Of a stretch of 64,000 nucleotides of DNA, positions 36,935 through 45,062 are shown in pieces. Under the pieces are notes generated by a model. That model saw only the letters and a list, made by a program, of their open reading frames with translations, did no database searches and was not told the origin of the DNA. The position numbers and the translations under genes were made by a program. The stretch comes from SXOA01 sp046153945 (GTDB taxonomy: Bacteria; Planctomycetota; Planctomycetia; Pirellulales; Pirellulaceae), in contig JBJXFF010000168.1 in NCBI GenBank assembly GCA_046153945.1, positions 1-64,000 of the forward strand, written 5' to 3'. Numbering within the stretch: the first letter of the stretch is position 1; each line of letters starts with the position of its first letter.

Positions 36935-38734
36935 GTGCTTGGCAACGGCACAACGAAAGGTCAGTCTCATAATCCGAGCGCCGTTGCGCTCAAGGCTGCG
37001 CTTGGAAAGAAGATGCTAGCGTGGTTGTTGTGCATTTTGGCCGCTGCCGGCTGCCGCACATCTCGCGAGGAATACATTCAAAATGGATACAAAGTTGGGC
37101 CAAACTATAGCACCCCGGAGGCAGAGGTTGCTTCTCAATGGATTGACTACCGGGACCAGCGAGTGAGCACCGCGGAACCTGCCGGTTGGGACTGGTGGAA
37201 GGTCTTCAACGACCCAGCATTGGACTCGCTGATTCGCATCGCCAGCGAGCAAAATCTGACCATGCAAGAAGCCAGCTTCCGCATCCTGGAGGCACGAGCC
37301 CGGCGGGACATGATTGCCGGATACCAATTGCCGCAGACCCAAACCCTCTCCGGCAACATGCAGAACCAGCAGCTAAGCCTGGCGGCTGGCTTTCCTTCGG
37401 GGGGACTTGGGGGTCTGCCGGCAGGAACCCCCCGCCAGTTCAATGTTTGGACTTCCGGTCCGCAAGTGGCTTGGGAACTCGATTTCTGGGGCCGCTTTCG
37501 CCGCGCCGTGGAATCCGCCGATGCCGACCTGGGGGCTGCGGTTGGCAATTTCGATCATGTGCTTGTGATTCTCTACAGCGATGTCGCCTCCGCGTATGTG
37601 CAAATTCGCATCGCGGAACAGCGCCTCCAGTATGCGAAGTCCAACGTGGAATTTCAGAAACGGTCGCTGGAACTCACCCAAATCCGGGAGGAGGAAGGGA
37701 AGGCCTGTACGCTCGACATTTCACAGGCGACCACTAATCTGGCCTCCACCGAGGCCCTCATTCCCGACCTGGAAGTGCAATTGCGGCAGGGACAGAACCG
37801 GCTCTGCGTGCTGCTGGGCCGTCCGCCGACAGACATCGACTCGCTGGTGGAAGAGTCCATGCAAATTCCCAAGGTGCCGCCACAAGTCGCCCTGGGAATT
37901 CCGGCGGAACTTTTGCGACGAAGGCCCGACGTGCGGCAAGCAGAGCGAGAGTTAGCGGCTCAAAGTGCCCGCATCGGCATCGCGGAATCGGAGTTGTATC
38001 CGGCCCTTCGCATCAACGGCGCGGTCTTTGTGCAAGCGAATCAATTCAACAACCTGTTCACGGGAAGTGCCCTCGCTGGCAGCGTGGGCCCGTCGTTTAG
38101 CTGGAATATCTTCAACTACGGGCGCCTGGGAAAGGGAGTCGACGTGGAGGAAGCGAAGTACATGCAGAAGGCCATCCATTACCAAAACACCGTGCTGAAT
38201 GCCAACCGGGAGGCGGAAGATGCCATGGTCACGTTTCTGAGGGCTCAGGACCGAGCGCGCGTGCTGCGAAAAGGAGTCGACGCGGCCATCGTATCGCGTA
38301 ACCTGACCAGCGATCTTTACGAGGCGGGCAAGGCTGACTTCGGCCGCGTCTTTTTCGCAGAGTATTTTTTGGTGTTGCAGCAGGACGAACTAGCTCAGGC
38401 CGAAGGGGCCATTGCCCTGAGCTTGATTGACTTGTACCGCGCCCTTGGCGGCGGGTGGCAGGCTGCGCCAGAAGAGATTTCCGTGCGTCCCTTTGAGCCC
38501 GCCGATTCCGAGGCGGAGGAAGTTCCACCACCCGCTTCTGCCGTAGGCAATGCCAATGCGAAGGCTATTGGCCCCCAGGCTGCTCCCTACTTTGGATCGA
38601 CACGGCACGCGGAATATGCTTGGAGAGATCCGTCGTCCCTAATGCCTGCAACGAAGCTGGAACCTGTCGACGCAGTAAACGCTCGTAACGAAAAGTCGCT
38701 TACTTGCCGTCTACCCGTCCCAACATCGGAGTGA
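36935..38734 (+). CDS. TolC/NodT-type outer-membrane channel lipoprotein
   Basis: The 599-residue protein starts at GTG with AGAGGA seven bases upstream. The lipobox LAAAGC places the lipidated Cys at residue 40. Two outer-membrane-efflux repeats follow, with typical NodT sequences: KVGPNYSTPE, WWKVFNDPALDSLI, VAWELDFWGRFRRAVESADAD, IPAELLRRRPDVRQAERELAAQSARIGIA (pattern only) and FSWNIFNYGRLG. The C-terminal 100 residues are an extra Pro/Ala-rich tail. Trimeric TolC channels dock on HlyD-type adaptors, and the only adaptor nearby is the one at 32063-33436. Co-function with the GT2 locus is inferred from this divergent pairing; no RND or ABC pump gene is adjacent. Confidence 0.92.
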   Translation: MLGNGTTKGQSHNPSAVALKAALGKKMLAWLLCILAAAGCRTSREEYIQNGYKVGPNYSTPEAEVASQWIDYRDQRVSTAEPAGWDWWKVFNDPALDSLIRIASEQNLTMQEASFRILEARARRDMIAGYQLPQTQTLSGNMQNQQLSLAAGFPSGGLGGLPAGTPRQFNVWTSGPQVAWELDFWGRFRRAVESADADLGAAVGNFDHVLVILYSDVASAYVQIRIAEQRLQYAKSNVEFQKRSLELTQIREEEGKACTLDISQATTNLASTEALIPDLEVQLRQGQNRLCVLLGRPPTDIDSLVEESMQIPKVPPQVALGIPAELLRRRPDVRQAERELAAQSARIGIAESELYPALRINGAVFVQANQFNNLFTGSALAGSVGPSFSWNIFNYGRLGKGVDVEEAKYMQKAIHYQNTVLNANREAEDAMVTFLRAQDRARVLRKGVDAAIVSRNLTSDLYEAGKADFGRVFFAEYFLVLQQDELAQAEGAIALSLIDLYRALGGGWQAAPEEISVRPFEPADSEAEEVPPPASAVGNANAKAIGPQAAPYFGSTRHAEYAWRDPSSLMPATKLEPVDAVNARNEKSLTCRLPVPTSE

Positions 38735-38758
38735 TAGCGACCAGCGTACCAAGCAAGA

Positions 38759-40558
38759 CTACTCGTCTTCCGTCACTTCCGCTTGCAACTCGCACCATCG
38801 CTCTTCCGCTGTGGTCAGTTCTGTTCCAAGAGCGGTAACTTCATTGTGCAGGCGAAGCGCCTCCGCAGGGTCCGTTGCCGACATGAGCCGGGTGTTGGCT
38901 TGCTTCCTTTCGCCATCCAGCCGGGCAATCGTCCTCTCCAGGTTGGTCATCTCTTTGCGGATTTCCCGCTCGCTTCGCCGGGCGGCGCGATGGTCCGGCT
39001 TGGCGGGTTTCGACGTTTTCAGAGCACTCGCCGGCGGCTTCGCCATTCCCTTGGCTAGTTCGCGCTCGCCATCGTCAATTTCTTTATTGACGGAATAGAG
39101 GTAGGAGTCGTAATCCCCGCGATAGTTCGTGACATGGCCGTCGCGGACTTCGATGATGCAAGTAGCTACGCGCTTCATAAAATGGCGGTCGTGGCTGGTG
39201 AAGATAACAGTCCCTTGATAAGCCAGGAGCGCTTCGGCGAGAGCCTCCACGGTATCCACATCCAAGTGGTTGCCCGGTTCGTCCAGCACCAGCACGTTGT
39301 AATTGCTGAGCAAGAGCCCCGCCAGGCAGAGTCGGGCGCGTTCACCGCCGGAAAGGACGCTGATTTTCTTCTTCACGGCATCGCCACGAAACAGCAGTGC
39401 GCCGGCCAGGTCAAGAATCTGCTGCGTCTTGGTCCCAGTGGCTGCGTTGTATTCGAGGTATTCGAGCACCGTCTGTTTGTCTGGCAAACTGGTGTAAACA
39501 TGTTGGGCATAAATTCCCACATTGCAGCCATGCCCCCAGCGGATTTCGCCCGCGAGCGGCTCTAGTGAATCAACAACGGTTCGGAGAAACGTCGTTTTTC
39601 CTTGGCCGTTGTCACCGACGATGGCGGCGCGCGAGCCGTGGTCGATTTCCAGATTGATGTCGTCAGCGATTTGCCGGTCCTCATATCCCATGGCCAAATC
39701 GTTGCAGCGGAGGGCAGCGCCTTTGCGAGGTTCCACCCGGGGTGCTTGGATATTTGCCGTTGGCTCATCGCTAGCGATCTCGATAACCTCGAGCTTTTCG
39801 AGTTGCTTGCTCTTGGAACGGGCGCGAGTGGCGGTGCTGGCCCGAGCCTTGTTTTTGGCGATGAATTCTTCAAGATGCCGGCGTTTTGCCAGCACGCCGG
39901 CATTGGCTCGCTCTTCATGCAGGCGGCGGTCAGCTTGGAACTCGAGGAAACCGTCAATCTTGCCGGGGAACATTGTCAGCTTTCCGCGGGAAAGATCGAG
40001 CGTGGCACTACAGGTTGCGCCGAGAAACGCCCGGTCGTGTGAAACGATTAAGCAGGCCTGATCGTAGTGGCGGAGGAAGTGCTCGAGCAGGATCTGCGTG
40101 CGGAGATCCAGGAAGTTTGTCGGTTCGTCAAGCAGAAGAAGATTCGGTTCGTGCAATAGCAAAGCCGCCAGTTTCACGCGCGTTTGCCAACCGCCAGAGA
40201 GTTTGGCGAGCGGCCCTTCCAAATAGGCGCCTTTGAGTTCAAACTCACCCGCCACTTCTCCACATTTCCAGTCCGGCTGGCCACTGTCGCGCATTAGGAA
40301 TTCCAGCGCCGTCTCCCCCGGCTGAAAGGGATCGTGTTGCCGCAAGTAGCCGATTTGCAATTTGGGGTGACGAACGACTTCGCCGCGGTCGAGTTCTTCC
40401 TCGCCGAGCAGCACCTTCAGCAGCGTGCTCTTTCCAGCCCCATTCCGGCCGACGAAGCCGACTTTTACATCATCTGTAATTGTCGCTTCCGCGCCGTCGA
40501 GCAGAATCTGATCGCCGTAGCGCTTATAAGCGTTTTTGATTTGCAGTAATACAGCCAT
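38759..40558 (-). CDS. ABC-F family ATPase (YheS/Uup-like)
   Basis: The 599-residue soluble protein has two ABC ATPase domains and no membrane segment. The first has Walker A GRNGAGKST, signature LSGGWQTRVKLA and Walker B LLLLDEPTNFLD. The second has GDNGQGKTT, LSGGERARLCLAG and VLVLDEPGNHLD. An ABC-F linker joins the domains, and a C-terminal coiled coil (about 530-595) follows. ABC-F proteins act on the ribosome E site in translation or antibiotic protection. The usual LDEPTNHLD has Gly instead of Thr in the second domain. It is convergent with the TolC-like gene (24 bp) and follows a second ABC-F gene. Confidence 0.92.
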   Translation of the reverse strand: MAVLLQIKNAYKRYGDQILLDGAEATITDDVKVGFVGRNGAGKSTLLKVLLGEEELDRGEVVRHPKLQIGYLRQHDPFQPGETALEFLMRDSGQPDWKCGEVAGEFELKGAYLEGPLAKLSGGWQTRVKLAALLLHEPNLLLLDEPTNFLDLRTQILLEHFLRHYDQACLIVSHDRAFLGATCSATLDLSRGKLTMFPGKIDGFLEFQADRRLHEERANAGVLAKRRHLEEFIAKNKARASTATRARSKSKQLEKLEVIEIASDEPTANIQAPRVEPRKGAALRCNDLAMGYEDRQIADDINLEIDHGSRAAIVGDNGQGKTTFLRTVVDSLEPLAGEIRWGHGCNVGIYAQHVYTSLPDKQTVLEYLEYNAATGTKTQQILDLAGALLFRGDAVKKKISVLSGGERARLCLAGLLLSNYNVLVLDEPGNHLDVDTVEALAEALLAYQGTVIFTSHDRHFMKRVATCIIEVRDGHVTNYRGDYDSYLYSVNKEIDDGERELAKGMAKPPASALKTSKPAKPDHRAARRSEREIRKEMTNLERTIARLDGERKQANTRLMSATDPAEALRLHNEVTALGTELTTAEERWCELQAEVTEDE

Positions 40559-40611
40559 GCCAATCGATCCTCACTCGTCGTCCTATAAAACACTAACTAC
40601 TTGTGTCGCCG

Positions 40612-42426
40612 TTACTTTGCCAATTCTTCGAGCGCCATCCAGCGCTCGAGCGCTCCCGCCAACTCTTCTTCCAACTTTCTAAGCCGGCGACTCTCCTCGG
40701 CGATTTTCTCTTTCGACTGCTGGTAGAAAGTGGGTTCCGCCATTTCGCGGTGGAGCGCCTGAATGTCCGCCTCAGACTTCTCAATGGCAGCGGGGAGCGA
40801 TTCAAGTTCCTGCCGCTCTTTGAAAGTGAGTTTGCGGGTGCCGGAAATAGAGGGCCTGGCAGACGAATCGGACCGTTTGCTCTCACTGGCGCGGCGGGCA
40901 GTCGCTGTCGAGGCCGAAAAATTTCTCGTTCCTCGCTGCCGCTGCCAGTCGTCGTAGCCGCCGACGTATTCCCGGATGCCGCCGTCTTCAAACACAATGG
41001 TGCTGGTGGCGACGTTATTGAGAAATGCCCGGTCGTGACTCACCAGAATCACCGTCCCCTCAAACTGCACGAGCCGGTCTTCCAGCAGTTCCAGCGTTTC
41101 GGTATCCAGATCGTTCGTCGGCTCGTCGAGCACAATCACGTTTGCCGGCTTGGCGAAGAGCTTGGCCAGCAGGATGCGGTTGCGTTCGCCGCCTGAGAGA
41201 AATTGAACCTTCGTTCGGGCTCTTTCGGCGCTGAACAAGAAATCCCGCAGGTAGCCGATGATGTGCCGCGAGCTGCCGCCGACGTTCACCGTGTCGTAGC
41301 CGTCACCAACATTATCCTGGACCGATTTCTCCTCATCGAGCTGCTGCCGGAGTTGATCGAAGTAGGCGACTTGCAGCTTGGTCCCTAGGCGAATTGTCCC
41401 CTCCGTTGGCTGCAAATTACCGAGCAACACGCGGAGCAGGGTTGTCTTGCCCGCGCCGTTGGGGCCGATGATGCCGATCTTGTCCCCCCGCATGATGCTG
41501 GTGGAGAAGTTCTCGAAGATGGGGCGCTCGCCATAGGAGAACGAGACCTCCTTCACCTCGGTGACCAGCATCCCGCTCCGTTCCGCTTCTTGAATGGAGA
41601 GGTTTACCTTGCCGGTCGCTTCCCGCCGCTCGCTCCGCACCAGCCGCAATTTTTCCAGGGCTCGCACGCGCCCTTCGTTGCGAGTCCTTCTCGCTTTGAT
41701 GCCGGTCCTGACCCAAACCTCCTCCTCTGCCAGTTTTTTGTCGAACAGCGCGTTCTGCGTTTCTTCCGCGGCGAGGGCGGCTTCCTTGCGCTTAAGGAAG
41801 GTGTCGTAATCGCACGACCAGTCGAACAGCCGCCCCCGGTCGATTTCGAAAATACGGGTTGCGAGCTTGCGGAGGAACATCCGGTCGTGGGTGACGAACA
41901 TCAGCGTCGTCCCCCAGCGGGCGAGAAACGCTTCCAGCCACTCGATAGCTGCCAGGTCCAAGTGGTTCGTCGGTTCGTCCAGCAGGAGCAAATCGGGGGC
42001 GGCAACGACCGCCTGGGCGATGAGGACGCGGCGCTTCATTCCGGATGACAGCGATTGACACTCTGCTTCTCGTGGGAGTTCCATGTCGGCCAGCACCCGC
42101 TCCACCCGCTGTTCGCCCTGCCAGGCCGTCTCGTGGTCAGCACTCAAATGGGGTATTCCGGCTGCCACGACCTCGCTCACCGTCCCCGCCATCTCCCGGG
42201 GCACATCCTGCGGCAACAGCGAAAGCCTCGTTCCAGGGGCGAAAACCACCTGCCCCCCGTCGGGCTGCACCTGGCCGCAGATAATCCGCATGAAGGTCGT
42301 CTTCCCTGACCCATTTCGCCCCAAAAGGCCAATCCGCTGCCCCGGCTCAATCTGGCACGAAACCCCATCGAGCAAAGGGGGCCCGCGATAACCAATCCGC
42401 AAATCCTTGACGCTGACGAGAGGCAT
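40612..42426 (-). CDS. uup: ABC-F family ATPase, Uup-like
   Basis: Starting at the ATG at 42426 (MPLVSVKDLRIGYRG), the 604-residue protein has two ATPase domains. The first has Walker A GRNGSGKTT, a variant signature LSSGMKRRVLIAQ and Walker B LLLLDEPTNHLD. The second has GPNGAGKTT, LSGGERNRILLAK and VIVLDEPTNDLD. A C-terminal Uup-type coiled coil (KLTFKERQELESLPAAIE onward) follows. Uup acts in replication/transposon-excision stability and ribosome function in E. coli. A frame extending to 42504 exists but lacks family alignment. The downstream gene, 53 bp away, is a paralogous ABC-F. Confidence 0.9.
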   Translation of the reverse strand: MPLVSVKDLRIGYRGPPLLDGVSCQIEPGQRIGLLGRNGSGKTTFMRIICGQVQPDGGQVVFAPGTRLSLLPQDVPREMAGTVSEVVAAGIPHLSADHETAWQGEQRVERVLADMELPREAECQSLSSGMKRRVLIAQAVVAAPDLLLLDEPTNHLDLAAIEWLEAFLARWGTTLMFVTHDRMFLRKLATRIFEIDRGRLFDWSCDYDTFLKRKEAALAAEETQNALFDKKLAEEEVWVRTGIKARRTRNEGRVRALEKLRLVRSERREATGKVNLSIQEAERSGMLVTEVKEVSFSYGERPIFENFSTSIMRGDKIGIIGPNGAGKTTLLRVLLGNLQPTEGTIRLGTKLQVAYFDQLRQQLDEEKSVQDNVGDGYDTVNVGGSSRHIIGYLRDFLFSAERARTKVQFLSGGERNRILLAKLFAKPANVIVLDEPTNDLDTETLELLEDRLVQFEGTVILVSHDRAFLNNVATSTIVFEDGGIREYVGGYDDWQRQRGTRNFSASTATARRASESKRSDSSARPSISGTRKLTFKERQELESLPAAIEKSEADIQALHREMAEPTFYQQSKEKIAEESRRLRKLEEELAGALERWMALEELAK

Positions 42427-42614
42427 GAAGCAAGCGGCGGGAAAGGATTGGGGCAGGCGGAGGAAAGGCAGGCTCGGACAAGGCCAACACAAACAGCCCT
42501 CCATTATGGCTGAGAACCCCCTTTTTCGTCAGGCCGCCTTTTCTTGGGTGAATTCCTGAAGTTTTTGCAGTACTACATTCTGAAAACCCCTCTGCTTTGG
42601 CAAGATGCGTAAGC

Positions 42615-42620
42615 TATACT
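42615..42620 (+). promoter_or_regulatory. Candidate -10 box of the BMC gene
   Basis: TATACT (five of six) at 42615-42620 predicts transcription from about 42627. That supports the GTG at 42666 rather than the TTG at 42597, which would lie upstream of this start. No -35 box is convincing. Confidence 0.3.
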
Positions 42621-42665
42621 GGCTGGTGGCTCGCTTATTCCCCGCTCCTTTTTCCCCTCATCCCC

Positions 42666-43319
42666 GTGCATCAAGCCCTTGGCATCCTGGAAGTTACCGG
42701 CTTTACGCCGGCCATGGTCGCGTTGGACTGCATGGATAAGGCTGGGGATATCACGCTGCTGCAGACGGAGTCCAATGACTTCTATGGGGTAGTACTCAAG
42801 GTGCAGGGGAGCGTGGCCAACGTGACCGCAGCCATCGAGGCGGGCAAGGCTGCTGCCGAGAGGATGCAAGGGAAGCCGGTTGCCACGATCATCAACCGCC
42901 CGGATGACCGGGCCTGGGCCGCCCTCAAAAGTCCGCCTGAAACCAGTCCACTTATTCAACAAGCCGTGGTCAAAACGCCGGGCGAAAACCTCCCCGACAT
43001 CTCGAATTCCAGCCCATCCAGTCGTAAGGAACCTCCCGTGGCCGATACCAACTCCTTTGCCCTTGGCTTCATCGAAACGCAAGGCTTCACCGCTGTCTTC
43101 GAAGCCATCGACAGCGCCTGCAAAGCCGCCAACGTGGAAGTGATGGGCAAAGAAAAGCTCGGTGGCGGCTACATCACGGTAATCGTGAAGGGGGACGTCG
43201 CCGCCGTGAAAGCCGCCATTGAAGCCGGCACGGCCAAGGTGCAAGGTCTGGGCAAACTCATCGCCAGCCACGTCATCCCCCGTCCCAGCGCCGCGGTGCT
43301 GGCTCTGCTGCCGAAGTAG
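42666..43319 (+). CDS. Orphan tandem BMC-domain shell protein
   Basis: From GTG at 42666 the 217-residue protein has two bacterial-microcompartment shell domains: domain 1 (2-85: ALGILEVTGFTPAMVALDCM, YGVVLKVQGSVANVTAAIEAG) and domain 2 (127-217: FALGFIETQGFTAVFEAIDS, LGGGYITVIVKGDVAAVKAA, HVIPRPSAAVLALLP). Domain 2 is a canonical 93-residue BMC-H unit; domain 1 is more divergent, lacking the GGG pore segment. A Ser/Pro-rich linker of about 40 residues joins them, longer than in ordinary BMC-T proteins. Within the linker, AAGGA (43025-43029) precedes an in-frame GTG at 43038 by eight bases, so domain 2 could also be made alone. No enzyme or BMC-P gene lies nearby. Confidence 0.85.
   Translation: MHQALGILEVTGFTPAMVALDCMDKAGDITLLQTESNDFYGVVLKVQGSVANVTAAIEAGKAAAERMQGKPVATIINRPDDRAWAALKSPPETSPLIQQAVVKTPGENLPDISNSSPSSRKEPPVADTNSFALGFIETQGFTAVFEAIDSACKAANVEVMGKEKLGGGYITVIVKGDVAAVKAAIEAGTAKVQGLGKLIASHVIPRPSAAVLALLPK
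43025..43040 (+). promoter_or_regulatory. Internal ribosome-binding site and GTG start for second BMC domain
   Basis: AAGGA (43025-43029) sits eight bases before GTG 43038-43040, in frame with the BMC gene and exactly at the boundary of domain 2. Initiation here would give a 93-residue single-domain shell protein. PduB and its shorter form PduB' are made from one gene in a similar way. Confidence 0.5.
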
Positions 43320-43690
43320 TCAGTACATCTCGCCCTTCACTCCGAAGGAACTGACTTCGATTCACGATTCACAGGCGGTATTCTGCGCGACTTACGTCAC
43401 AACGCCTTGCCGCAAACCTCTCAAAAGTCACGGCTTGCGACAAATCAACTCGGCAAAAGTTGATTCAAGGTGCCGTTTCTTGATTCATTCTGATTAATAA
43501 TTTTTCTTCACTTATAACGTTACAAGAATGTTACTTATAAGGTACTTATTTCATAACGGTGATAAGATACTTCTGACTTACCGGGCGACTCCCAAATTCT
43601 AAACTTCCTCTCGCCCCAAGCCCGCGCGAACCTTTTCCGCGCTTTTGCCCATCGACATTCTGCAAATTGTCAAAGATCACGCCCTCTCCC
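43320..43690. other. 371-bp AT-rich intergenic region with short palindromes
   Basis: There is no credible gene here. Around 43490-43575 the sequence is strikingly AT-rich compared with its surroundings. It contains a near-perfect 16-bp palindrome CTTATAACGTTACAAG (43511-43526, one mismatch pair), the perfect palindrome CTTATAAG (43534-43541) and three ACTTAT repeats. It may be an operator, a matrix for protein binding or simply the insertion target of the adjacent IS. Confidence 0.45.
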
Positions 43691-44948
43691 TCACGGCTAC
43701 TCATTAATTGAACCTGCATAGGACTTGGTCCGTAGGAGGTTCAACGGAGTCTTTTTCCGTTACTCATGGAGGTGTTGTGGTGAACACGGTCGCCGCTGGG
43801 GATTTGCTAGCCGTGCTGGCAAAGATCCCCGATCCACGCGGGCGACAGGGACGACGCTTTGGTCTGTCGGCCATGCTGGCCACGGTGGTGTGCGGAATCC
43901 TGACGGGAGCGCGGGGCTACACCGCGATTGCCGAATGGATTCACCGTCAAGAGGTTCCAGTTTGGCACTGGCTGGGTTACACGCGCAAACCCCCGTGCCC
44001 CAATGCGTTCCGCGATTTGCTCATGGCACTGGACTCCGCTGCTTTGGAGTCTGTGCTGCGGGAATGGGCCGAGATATTACTCGGCGAGACAATGCCGCCC
44101 GGCGAGACAATGCCGCCGGAGTTACAGGCGGTCGCGATGGACGGTAAGACGCTCTGCAGTACGCTGGCCAGCCACGGTCGCAGCGTGCATCTGCTGTCGG
44201 TGATCGATCAGCGGACTGGTTTCGTCCTCAGCCAGCAGGAAGTTGATGGCAAGACCAACGAGCACAAAGGAGCGCTGCAACTCCTCAAAACCATCGTCCT
44301 CAAGGGCCGCCTGGTGACCGGCGACGCCCTGTTCTGCCAGCGCGACTTGTGCCAGCAGATCGTGGACGATGGCGGACATTACTTCTTCGTGGTGAAGGAT
44401 AATCAACCGAGCCTGAAAGAAGCCCTTGCGGCTGATTTTCGGCCCGGTTTTTCCCCCCTCCACAGAACGCGAGCGGCAGCAGCATCTTTCTCAGGTTGAA
44501 ACCTGCCACAAGGGACATGGACGCTGGGAGCGGAGGCAACTCTCTGCCAGCACCCGCCTGGCCGGGAATTATGATTGGCCAAGGCTCGCTCAAACCTGCC
44601 AACTCACACGCACGACGAAAAGCGGTACCAAGGAAACCGTCGAGGTGGTCCACGCAATTACCAGCCTCCCGCGTCCTCTGGCGGACGCTGCTGCGCTGCT
44701 CCACTTCAATCGCGAGCACTGGGGCATCGAAACCCTGCACTGGCATCGCGACGTGACCTTCGGCGAAGATCATTGCCTCGTCCGACACCCCGCCGGCGGC
44801 CACGCCCTCGCCTGTTTCCGCAACACCGCCCTTAACCTCTTGCGGCGAAATCAGGTTAATGGCGTAATCAACGCCGTTAGGGCCTTTGCGTCCAGTTCCG
44901 CAAAACTGCTCAAATTCCTATGCATCTTGAAACAGTGAGTAGCCGTGA
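43691..44948 (+). mobile_element. ISAs1-family insertion sequence
   Basis: A 1258-bp element is bounded by perfect 13-bp terminal inverted repeats, TCACGGCTACTCA (43691-43703) and TGAGTAGCCGTGA (44936-44948). The stop codon of the transposase lies inside the right repeat. Size and transposase type fit the ISAs1 family. No target-site duplication of 8-10 bp is visible next to the repeats (CCTCTCCC on the left, CGACGACC on the right). The copy may be old, rearranged or inserted without a recognisable duplication. Confidence 0.85.
43780..44938 (+). pseudogene. ISAs1-family transposase, split by a +1 frameshift
   Basis: The first frame starts at GTG 43780 (GGAGGT at 43768-43773) and carries an ISAs1 N-terminal region (IPDPRGRQGRRFGLSAMLA) and the catalytic AMDGKTL and GDALFCQ aspartate segments. 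It ends at 44499. The rest of the transposase (CHKGHGRWERR, NREHWGIETLHWHRDVTFGED with the catalytic Glu) is in the next frame up to 44938. Continuity requires a +1 shift in TTTTTCCCCCC (44448-44458): tRNA-Pro on CCC 44455-44457 could slip to 44456-44458 and then read TCC ACA. It is either an inactivating single-base insertion or a programmed frameshift. All three DDE residues survive across the two frames. Confidence 0.85.
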
Positions 44949-45062
44949 CGACGACCCACGTCTGTTCCTATTCTCGCCCCAGCGTGTTAGCATCAATTCC
45001 TCAGCCTGGACTGTTGAGTTGCGAGCAGGACTTTTGAGGCTTTGCGTTAACGGCACATTCTC

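Noticed and set aside
40612..42426. ABC-F genes as part of a transporter
   Set aside because: Both proteins have two ATPase domains and no membrane segments, and no permease gene is adjacent; they are translation-factor type.
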